A stretch of 64,000 nt of DNA from Pleurotus ostreatus/Saccharomyces cerevisiae fusant (lineage: Eukaryota; Opisthokonta), in NCBI GenBank assembly GCA_024196135.1, contig JAMQCK010000079.1, forward strand, positions 1 through 64,000, read 5' to 3'. The notes below the pieces were generated by a model. It saw only the letters and a program-made list of their open reading frames with translations, ran no database searches and was not told where the DNA came from. Made by a program: the position numbers and the translations under genes. Position 1 is the stretch's first letter, and each line of letters begins with the position of its first letter. Of the stretch, positions 44,877-53,842 are shown piece after piece.

Positions 44877-46163
44877 TCAATAAGTATAGCTCTCTTCGTC
44901 CTCCGACAACCTCGTTCCATAACAAAATAAAGCCCAGTCGTTGCTCGTGAACTGTCGCGTCGGAAAATGCCCGTTCTGCCGCATCCATCCCGGTTCCGCC
45001 ATACGCGCCGAGCCCTGGCTCGATTCCGCCGACCCCGGCGCCTTAACCTTGCGCGCACGCGTGACATGAAAGCTTGGGATGATCGACTCGGTCGTGTGCC
45101 GGTCGCGGGGTTTCTGGCTCGACAACACCTTGCGCTGCGGCAGGTCCTTCGCCCATTCCAGAATGCGGCTGCTGCTCTGCGAGGAGCTGGTGCCGGACGA
45201 CGACGCGTATCCCGGGACGTGGTCCGACGAATTGGCACTGGAGCAGATGAGTGGCCAATACCCAGTGGCCTCGGAGCCGCTCAGGCTCTCGTCGTCGTCT
45301 TCCTTCTCGGGAGAGTCGATGAACCATTGTGGCGGAGCTACATGGCTGCCGGGGAGGCCCATACCCCACCCATGTTCAAAACCAATGAGGCCAGCCGCGT
45401 ATGGCCCGATGTCGATCGCCGTCGGGTCGTAGCCCACGATATCCAAGACACGTCTCGCAAAGTAGCAGATAGAAACGGGGTGGCAGTGTGTCTCCACCAC
45501 ACGCCAGTCTCTATGCCACGACGGCAGAGGTTTCCCAGTGATCGGGTGCTTGCCGCCGTTCCAATCCTCATCGGTTTGGGGTTGTAAAGGGACCTGAGCA
45601 AGGAGTTCACGGGCGTGATCCGCGAGGGGGATAACAACGTAGCGAAAGGCTTTCCCGAGCTAGAGGAATATAAGAAGGCTAGTCACACCATGACGTGCAT
45701 ATCACTCACTGCAGTCATGGGGCGCCTTGGGGAATCGTCTTTGCCGTCACGATCGCTATAGCCCGCTTTTTGGATAAAAGCCTTGGCGTCCGCGAAGGTC
45801 TTGAGAGTGGGAAGGAGTATAAAGTCGCCGCGTTGGTACATCGTCCCGAGATCCATGCGAACTGAGGAGAAGGATAAGTGCGCTGCTCTTGCATAGAGGA
45901 AGGGGACGCACACCAGATGTCGTTTGCAGGCTGCTCCAGATAGTAGTAAAGTCCTCCTCTTTCCAAACCCCACGCCCATTCCATTCGAGCAACCTAAGTG
46001 GCCAGTGAGCTGAAGGAGTCTGAATGAGAGTGTCATCACATACCTCGATGTCAGTGACGTCTGCCAGGTTGGTGTACATGTCGATCAGACGGAAAACGCC
46101 CAGGTTCTGGGTGATACCAGTAATGGCGCACTTGCGTCGAAAGTAGATGTATTCAGAGGTCAT
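44877..46163 (-). CDS. HNH-like family protein, copy 4 (intact)
   Basis: First of four intact genes on the minus strand between 44.9 and 53.6 kb. Exon 1 starts MTSEYIYFRRKCAITG (46163). Exon 2 has MEWAWGLERGGLYYYLEQ and PANDIW. Exon 3 has VRMDLGTMYQRGDFILLP. Exon 4 (about 45663-44877) has QTDEDWNGGKHPITGKP, ETHCHPVSICYFARRVLD, PPQWFIDSPEKEDDDESL, SEATGYWPL, RILEWAKDLPQRKV, GWMRQNGHFPTRQF, TSNDWALFCYG and LSEDEESYTY. About 375 residues. There is no signal peptide or membrane segment; a basic, low-complexity linker lies before the C-terminal block. The derived-HNH_2 reading is inference. The conserved C-terminal TSNDWALF block is present in every intact copy and is probably a functional module. 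Confidence 0.75.
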
Positions 46164-46586
46164 AGTGTTGTGAGAACTGAGGCTGGCGAGGGGAGAATGA
46201 ACGGGTACTGAAGGGTCGAAGCGACACCTCGCGCGCAGGCACAAGGCGTTAGGTTAGGTTGGCTGCCTTGAATGGATATACAGTTGCCGGCTATATCGCA
46301 CTATTCATCAAAGCAGATGCGACTCGGATTTGTGGCTTTGCTGTTGCTGTTGTCGTCCCGCGTTGTACGTGGGGAGAGCGAAGTGGTGAGGTGGTGGCAA
46401 AATCAAAGCTGGTCGGGACGCGGATGACTTCGTGTTGAAATCTTCGGCATCCGCCGATGCTTTTGTTCGAACCACGCCCGTTCGACGTATGTCGCCACAG
46501 CCGGACACGAATCAAAGAGCATAGTGACCTCGAGGCTGAACATCGGAACCATGACTCAGACGCATTCTCGGAGAGGGGGAACATAA

Positions 46587-47845
46587 TCAGTAAGTATAAC
46601 CGCCCTCGTCGTCCGATAGCCTCCTCCCAAAACAAAATAAAGCCCAGTCATTGCTCGTAAACTGGCGGGTTGGAAAATGACCGTTTTGCCGCATCCAACC
46701 AGGCTCCTTCATCCTCGCGGATCCCTCGCTCGACTCCGCCGACTTGACCTTGTGGGCATGGGTGGCATGAAAGCTGGGTATGGTCGACTTCCCGATTCGG
46801 GGCGGCATCTTACGCTGCGGCACGCCCTTCGCCCACTCCAAAACGCGACTGCTCCTCTTTGAGACGCCGGTGGCGCACGAAGCCGCGTAACCGGGGACGC
46901 GGTCGGATGAGTCGGCGCTGGAGCCGAGGAGTGGCCAGTAGCCGGTAGCCTCTGAGTCGTTCAGGCTCTCGTCGTCGTCCTCTTTCTCAGGAGTGTCGAT
47001 GAACCACTGGGGAGGCTTGACATGAGCGCCGGGAGGATTCATGCCCCATGCGTGCTCAAATCCTAGGAGAACGTCTTCGTATCCCCCGAATTCGACCACC
47101 TTGCCGGTGTCGTATGTAACAGCGTTCAGGACGCGTCTCGCGAAGTAGCAGATGGAAACAGGGTGGCAGTGGGTTTCTATCACGGGGAAGTCCCTGGTCC
47201 ATGCTGGCAGAGGCCTCCGAGTGAGCGGATGTTTTCCGCCATTCCAGTCTTGGTCGGTGTGGCTTTGCAGAGGGATTTGAGCGAGTAGTTCGCGAGCGCA
47301 ATCCCTTAGCGGGACGACAGTGTATCGGAAAGTGCGTCCAAGCTGCAGAGATGTAAGAAAAGCGGCCAGACGGTGGCGAGTGTGTTACGCACCGCCGTCA
47401 AAGGACGCCGTGGGGATTCATCCTCCTCATCACGATTGCGATAGCCAGCTCTCTTGGCGAACGTCAGGGCATCCGCGTAGGTCTTGAGAGTGGGTAAGAG
47501 TATGAAGTCGCCGCGTTCGTACAATTTTCCCAGGTCCATTCGGACTGCGAAGGTAGATAAGCACACAGATTTCGCGAGGAAGATCGGAACGCACAAAAGA
47601 TGTCGTTCGCCGGGTGGTCCAGGTAGTAGTAAAGACCCCCTCTCTCCAGGCCCCAAGCCCATTCCATTCGTGCAACCTAGGTAGTCAGTGAGCTAGAAAA
47701 CTTGTGGTTTGGGAGATGCCACATACCTGGAGCTCGGATGCTTTAGCGAGGTTGGTCGCGAGGTCGATCAGGCGTAAAGCGCCCAAGCCCTGCGTAGTGC
47801 CAGTGATTGCGCACTTGCGTGGGGTGTAGGCATACTCAGATGTCA
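46587..47845 (-). CDS. HNH-like family protein, copy 5 (intact)
   Basis: Same four-exon plan: MTSEYAYTPRKCAITGTTQG (start 47845); MEWAWGLERGGLYYYLDH with PANDIF; VRMDLGKLYERGDFILLP with DEEDESPRRPLTAV; then QTDQDWNGGKHPLTRRP, ETHCHPVSICYFARRVLN, DDDESLNDSEATGYWPL, RVLEWAKGVPQRKM, GWMRQNGHFPTRQF and SNDWALFCFG. The closest relative is copy 4 next door; they share the CYFARRVL variant, so this pair is probably the youngest duplication. The 3' flanks of copies 4, 5 and 6 also resemble each other (gttcgaacc(g/a)cg strings and gtcgccacag), so whole units including spacers were duplicated. Confidence 0.75.
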
Positions 47846-48247
47846 TTGCGAGTCGAGTTTGGAAGGATGCTGAAGAGTTGAAGCGACACCTTCACGCGCT
47901 GGCGCGATGTATCAGGCTGGCTGACCACCTCGAATGGATACGCGGTTGCCGATTACCGCGCACCGTTCATCAAAGCAGATGCAGCCATTGTGATTTTGCT
48001 ACTGTTTTTGTCGTCCCGCGTGGTTCGTGGAGAAAGCGAAGTGGCGAGGCTGTGGCAAGAACAAAGCCAGCCGGGACGCGGATGGTTTCGTGTTGGAGCT
48101 TTCGGCTTACGCCGAGGTTTTTGTTCGAACCGCGCTCGTTCAACGTCTGTCGCCACAGGCGGACAAACTGGTACGCAGATCGGAGAGCATTGTGACGAAC
48201 ATCGGATCGATGACTCGCGCGCGTTTCTGGAGTTGTAAAAGTATATT

Positions 48248-49514
48248 TCAATAGGTATAACTGTCCTCGTCCTCCGACAACCTCGTTCCATAGCAAAATA
48301 AAGCCCAATCGTTGCTCGTGAACTGACGAGTCGGAAATCGACCGTTCTGCCGCATCCATCGCGGTTCCCTTCCCCACCCCTCACTTGAACCGGTCGAACT
48401 GACCCTGCGAACAGGGCCTGAGGTCCGAAAGCCAGGTACGGTCACCTTCGACGCGAGACGAGCCGACCACCGCAGCGGCACCTTGCGCTGCGGCACGTTC
48501 CTCGCCCACTCCAGAATGCGGCTGCTGCTTTGGGAGGCGTTGGTTCCACCAGACGACGCGTATCTGGGAACACGGTTCGCCGACGGGGTGTCGGAGCCGA
48601 GGAATGGCCAGTAGCCGGTAGCCTCTGTGCCGCTCAGGCTCTCGTCATCGTTTTCGGGGGTGTCGATAAACCATTGAGGAACTTGGAGACCCTCCCCGAA
48701 GCGGCCGATACCCCATTGACATTCGATCTCATACAGGCACGATGTCCAAGGCCAGAGATTAAGACCCGGCCTCCGAGACGAGATGTCAAGCACATGCCGC
48801 GCGGCGTAGCAGACGGAGACGAGATGACAATGAATCTCTAGCACGGGAAATTCCTTGACCCACGACTCCATGGGCTCTCCAGTAGCTGGGTTGATTCCGC
48901 CGTTCCAGTCTTCGTCGGTCTGCTGCTGCATGGGCATCTCTTGGGCAATCTTGAGCGCTGCGTCAGAGAAGGCGATGAACACGTAGCGAAAGACGCGACC
49001 GAGCTATGATCAGAGTTAGTATATATCGCCAGTAACGAGAAGAGGTGAACGCACTGCCGTCAAGGGCCGCCGTGGTGAATAGTCATCCTCTTCACGATCG
49101 CAAAACCCGATGCGTCGACTAAACTCCATCGCGTCTTTGTATGTCTTGTGGGTAGGTAGAAGAATGAACTCTCCGTTTGCGAACATGTCCGCGATATCGC
49201 GCCGAACTGAGGAAAGCTGAGTACGCGCGTCGTTTTAGGGAGACTGTCACGTACAATATATATCGTTGGCAGGACTACCGACATAGTAGTCAAAGCCGCC
49301 TCTTTCCAATCCCCAGGCCCATTCCATACGAGCCATCTGCACAATGGTCCTTCAACAAAGTTTTGGGTTTGGGATCATCGTCACTCACCTCTGCATTAGT
49401 GAGGTCGGCAAGATGGGTGGTAGGTTCCATGAGGTGACAGACGCCCAAGCCCGACGTGTCGCCAGTGATTGGGCACTGCCTGTGAAAATACACGTAGTCA
49501 GAGGAAGATGACAT
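48248..49514 (-). CDS. HNH-like family protein, copy 6 (intact)
   Basis: Start MSSSSDYVYFHRQCPITG at 49514. This copy retains a His where HNH_2 proteins have their first catalytic His (GVCHLMEP), unlike the other copies. Exon 2 has MEWAWGLERGGFDYYVG and PANDIYC; exon 3 has VRRDIADMFANGEFILLP and DDYSPRRPLTAV. The last exon has QTDEDWNGGINPATGEP, EIHCHLVSVCYAARHVLD, VPQWFIDTPENDDESL, GTEATGYWPF, RILEWARNVPQRKV, ARLASK and SNDWALFCYG. About 370 residues. Confidence 0.75.
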
Positions 49515-49657
49515 GGCTAGTGGGTTGCGTTGAGCGTTGCGTTGGTGGCGGTGGGTGATGATGGTGGCAAGAACAGAGGGGAGTCCAAGCGTCGACAGCG
49601 TGACCGTGACAGGCCGCGCTGCAGTCACCTGATCCGTTCACACGGGTATGTCATTGT

Positions 49658-49684
49658 CACGCGTTTGTTCGAAACAAATGCGTG
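49658..49684. repeat. strong hairpin (12-bp stem, 3-nt loop)
   Basis: CACGCgTTTGTT, cga, AACAAAtGCGTG: twelve paired bases with one G-T pair around a three-base loop. It lies between the divergent start of HNH-like copy 6 and the unknown gene at 49939. It could be a regulatory palindrome, an RNA hairpin or chance. Confidence 0.5.
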
Positions 49685-49832
49685 TCACGGTTCAAGTTGG
49701 CCCGATTCCATTTTGACCGGCCTCGGGCATTATTTCATGCGGTCTTTGTCAAAGTCGGTATCTATACGGGTTCTCGACATCTGATCAGGCTCCAGTCATG
49801 AAAGCTATGCACATATGGCCACAATGGGCACC

Positions 49833-49839
49833 TTTATAA
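49833..49839 (+). promoter_or_regulatory. TATA-like box for the unknown gene
   Basis: TTTATAA lies about 100 bp upstream of the ATG at 49939, on the correct strand and at a plausible distance for a short leader. It is supported only by sequence and position. Confidence 0.35.
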
Positions 49840-49938
49840 CGAGGCCGAGTGTTCCTTCAAGCGTCTGCATTTGCCCCTCCGACGACGAACCCATCTGCGG
49901 TTCCATCTGCCACTCAATTGTCTGACACTTCGGACAAT

Positions 49939-51641
49939 ATGAGTGGCGCGATGCAGACCTCCTCAGACTCTCCCCCTGCCCATGAGTTCATTGCTGACCA
50001 CAGCAAGAACACGCCTGACACACGGCCTTCTTGGCTGTCAGAAGCATTCCAGGCGCACGCTCGATGGGTGTTCGGTGACGATACCTCTATGGTCACTGGC
50101 AGCAAGGACCCTCTTCACACCGTACACATCCTGGAACGCTGTTTCCAGGCGCGTCAGCCCGCGAAGGTAAGCAGATGACTGCTCGTTGTGTTCTTTAGCT
50201 AAACTCCACTTGCAAGTATCGGGCTCTCAGGGCCAACGTAGGAGAGGACGCTGTATGCGCCAATGGCAGGTTTAAGCGTGGCCTGAATCTCGACGCACCC
50301 TTCAACATGGATCGCTGTGAGTCCTCATTCTTGGCGAACGAACATCGTTGACTCAGACGGCAAGCAGTGGATCCAACTATGCACGCGATGCTTGACGGGA
50401 AACCTGGCCATGTCTGCTGGTCTCCCTTGCCCGTTGGTTGGGAGGAGCTCGCCGATGATGTTTTGCGCGCAAAAGATGACCGTCTCAGCCTCAGCAAGGT
50501 GCGTACCATCACTTTTGTCCATCGCCATCTTATCAAACTCCCATCCCAGATTCGATCTGGATATGTTTTCGCCTTTAATGTCCTCACATTTGACGACATG
50601 TCTTTTGATGCGTTGATATACGACGTAGACGGACCTTTCCGTCCATCAACAGGCCCTGTGCAGGCCTCCACAGGTGCAGGCGATGCCACCGCTCAAGATA
50701 CAACTGCGCACGCATCTACCTCGGCTACAGACGCAGGCGAAGAACGCACGGCTTCCTCTCCTACGGGATCATCTCCAGATGTGCAAGCACCCTCTCCGAA
50801 CTCGGCGACTCTGGCTGCAGATGCAGGCGAAGGACGCGCGGCTTCCTCCACTGCACCGTCATCTTCACGGGAGCAATCGATCTCTACGTCATCAACGGCT
50901 CCAGCTACAGACGAGGATGAAGCACGCCCCGCAGGCTCTACTCAGGAGCTGTCTTCGCCTCACTCACAAGCCACTACTACAATTCAGCCGCCGCGACGAC
51001 ACCGTGACCTGAAGTTCACTGGGCTCTGCGTCGCGTACATCTTCTACTCCACAGTCCATCCAGTGATCGCGCTGTACGCAATCATGCTCAAGTTCCAAGA
51101 GCGTCTGCACAAGTACAAGTCATGGCCGCCCTACATGAAGACCGTCTACGACTATCTCGAACCTCGCCTGCGCCACTTGTTTGTGTGTCCTACCGAGAGA
51201 ACACCTGGGACCAGACTCCTCGCTTCCGGAGCGCCCGCAGGAGGTCCACGGAAGAAGATCAATGGACTAACAACCCAAACCGTACCTGCCGGCTCGCCTC
51301 CCAGGACTCGGAGCAGAGTCAAAGCACTGACCGCGGCGCAGAACGAAGCGAAGCGGGATATTCCCCGAAAGACCAGGAGCCAGACCGCCAAAGCTGCGCA
51401 GCTTCCAGCGGGCGCATCCCTCAACAACACTGCTCCCGTCGCTGTCAAGACGAAGAATTCGGGACCCGCGGGGAAACAGCCCCAGACTCGCCCTCAAGGG
51501 TCACGTATCGCGGGCCCTTCCGAACTTCCCGTGCCAGCTCGAACCTTGAAAGAGAAAGCCACTGGCGCGAAGCCGGACGACGACAAGCCGACCGACAAAC
51601 CTGCTCCCCAAAGGCGCAAGGTCAGAACGGGGGCGTACTGA
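49939..51641 (+). CDS. unknown protein with imperfect tandem repeats and one possible membrane helix
   Basis: Three exons: 49939-50166, 50217-50316 and 50368-51641; about 530 residues. I recognise no family. The first 170 residues look globular (WLSEAFQAHARWVFGD, HVCWSPLPVGWEELADDVL, KVRTITFVHRHLIKLPSQIR). A Ser/Thr/Ala-rich region follows, containing three imperfect units of about 33 residues built on ATDAGEERTASSP, AADAGEGRAASST and ATDEDEARPAGST. Next is a hydrophobic stretch (GLCVAYIFYSTVHPVIALYA), then KYKSWPPYMKTVYDYLEPRL. The tail is about 150 residues, disordered and strongly basic (RSRVKALTAAQNEAKRD, PQRRKVRTGAY). The basic tail could contact nucleic acid; the hydrophobic stretch could be a single helix or a buried strand-helix. 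It separates two members of the HNH-like series and has the opposite orientation. The second acceptor is uncertain (cag at 50365-50367). Confidence 0.6.
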
Positions 51642-52282
51642 TGAGGTTAGGATGTGCCGCTGTCTATTTATTCATGTGAAGTTAGCGTGTAAAACCACAC
51701 GTAAATTATAGCAAACCTGACAGAGATACTACGAGAGGGCTGCGGGTATACACAAGTATCAGCATGGTCTCGTCCGTCGTCATGCGCTGCCTTGATGATT
51801 GTGTTCAGCATGTTCGCGACGGTTTGTTTCGACTGAGATACCACGACGTCGCGCGGCAATGCTTGACTCAGTCGCTAGCCGTCGTAGGTAGTAGACGTAC
51901 AGTTCGGAATGTCGTCCGTCCAGTCCCAACCACCCTCTGATTGCCCTTTTTCCACTGCGACGAACAGTCAAATCCCTCGAGTTTTATGAGAGCATCGGTA
52001 CGCCAGCACCCTGGAAAGGCGATTGCGACGCGAATTGGCGTTGCAAAAATCCGTATGCTGAGACCTGGCCAAACTTTCATCGCTTAAAGGCGGATATGTC
52101 GCGCGCTTCTTGATAGCCTCAAGATATCGCCGAGTTGCGGAGAGGGACTGAGCCGGGACATTACAGTTTCCACGTTCTCAAGTCAGGTAGGGGGCGTAAA
52201 GTCGGGTTTCCCGCCGTCATGTCCGCGCAGAGATCCGAGGTGGCGAAATGAGATGAGCTCGCTTTGCCAATGTGAGTCCAGC
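51642..52282. other. spacer between the unknown gene and HNH-like copy 7
   Basis: 641 bp; no supported gene or repeat. The plus-strand gene and the minus-strand HNH-like gene converge here, so it should contain both 3' ends. Confidence 0.4.
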
Positions 52283-53550
52283 TCAGTGAGTACGTGTATA
52301 GCCGTCGTCCTCCGACAGCCATGCTCCAAAGCAGAATAAGGCCCAGTCGTTGCTCGTGAACCGATGAGTCGGAAATGGACCCTTCTCCCGCGACCATCCT
52401 GATTCTTCCCTCGGCGCGGAGCCTTTGCGCGTATTCGTCGACTCGACCTTGCATACAGAAGAGGCATGAGCCCCTGGGATAGTCGGCATCGACGCGAGCC
52501 GAGCAGATCGCCGCGGGGGCACATTGCGCTGTGGTAGGTCCTTGAGCCATTCCAGAATGCGACTGCTTTTCTCCGAGTCGGTAACGTCGGACGAAGATGC
52601 GCAACCAGGCATCCGCTGCAAGGTATTGGCCTTAGAACCGAGGAGCGGCCAGTACCCAGTTTGTTGAGACTCGGGGAAACTCTCGTCGTCGTCTTCTCGT
52701 GTAGGCAGTTCGACGAACCATCGGGGAGCCGGAGGAGCTCTGCTACGCCGGCCGATACCCCATTGCTCTTCAAGGACGGTCAGGCAGGACCTCCAAGGCC
52801 AGATATCGATCGCCCAGCCGCGTAAAGTAGCGATGTCAAGCACCATCCTGGAGTAGTAGCAAATCGAGACAGGGTGGCAATGGATCTCCACCACAGAGTA
52901 CTGTTTCCAGTACGGGTCCATGAGGGTCCCGGAGTATGGGTGGATCCCTCCGTTCCAGTCTTCGTCGGTTTGAAGTTGCACGGGGATCTGGCGTGCAAGT
53001 TCCTCGGCAGCGTCGGCGATGGGTATGAAGACGTAGCGGAAGACACGACCGAGCTGTATTGAATGTAAACGTCATCACAGGTAACGTGGGGGACGCACTC
53101 ACGGCGGTCATGGGCCGCAGCGGAAAGCGGTCTTCCTCGTCGCGATCACCATAACCAGCCCGTTCTCTGAACTCCATAGCGTCTTGGAAGGTCTTGTGTG
53201 TGGGGAGAAGAACAAATTCCGCATTGGCAAACATTTCTGCGATATCGTCTCGGACTTAAATGATATGAGCGCCGGTCGAACGATGCAGAAAAGCAGCACG
53301 CACGGATTATATTATTGGGAGCACTGGACAGGTAATAATCGAGACCACCTCTTTCCATGCCCCAAGCCCACTCCATCCGAGCCATCTATGAGCAGGGTTG
53401 TCAACAACAAGTAGGAGCTGAAGCTTTGACGCTCACCTCCTCGTCAGTGGCATTGACCAATTGATAAGGGCTAATGAGGCGGATGATACTCAGACCGGTG
53501 TTGGCTCCGGAGATAGAGCACTTCTTCTCCAAGCAAACGAAATCAGGCAT
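52283..53550 (-). CDS. HNH-like family protein, copy 7 (intact, divergent)
   Basis: Start MPDFVCLEKKCSISGANTG at 53550. Exon 2 has MEWAWGMERGGLDYYLSS and PNNII; exon 3 has VRDDIAEMFANAEFVLLP and EEDRFPLRPMTAV. The long exon has QTDEDWNGGIHPYSG, EIHCHPVSICYYSRMVLD, WFVELPTREDDDESF, QQTGYWPL, RILEWLKDLPQRNVP, ARLASM, FPTHRF and TSNDWALFCFG. The CPITG signature has become CSISG and the DDSPRRPL block is altered, so this is the most divergent intact copy. About 370 residues. Its 5' end faces HSP78. Confidence 0.72.
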
Positions 53551-53842
53551 TGTGGCGAAGTGTCGTACTTTGAATGAGGGCCTGAGCGAACATAAGAACA
53601 AAACCCCAGTGATGTCACAATTCGAACTGGAGCTTTCGGTATAAGCCGAGGCACGTGCCCGGAACCTTTCTGGCCAGTGGCCACTCGGTCGAACCAATCT
53701 GCTTTGCCTGAAACTCAGTGGGCGAGATGGGAAGACGTGCCATTGAGGAGAGGGGGAGATAGAAATACAGTGAATGTACAATACCGATGAACTACAATCC
53801 CAAATAGTTTGAATGGTTAAAGGTGAATGGGAGCGTGAGCAA

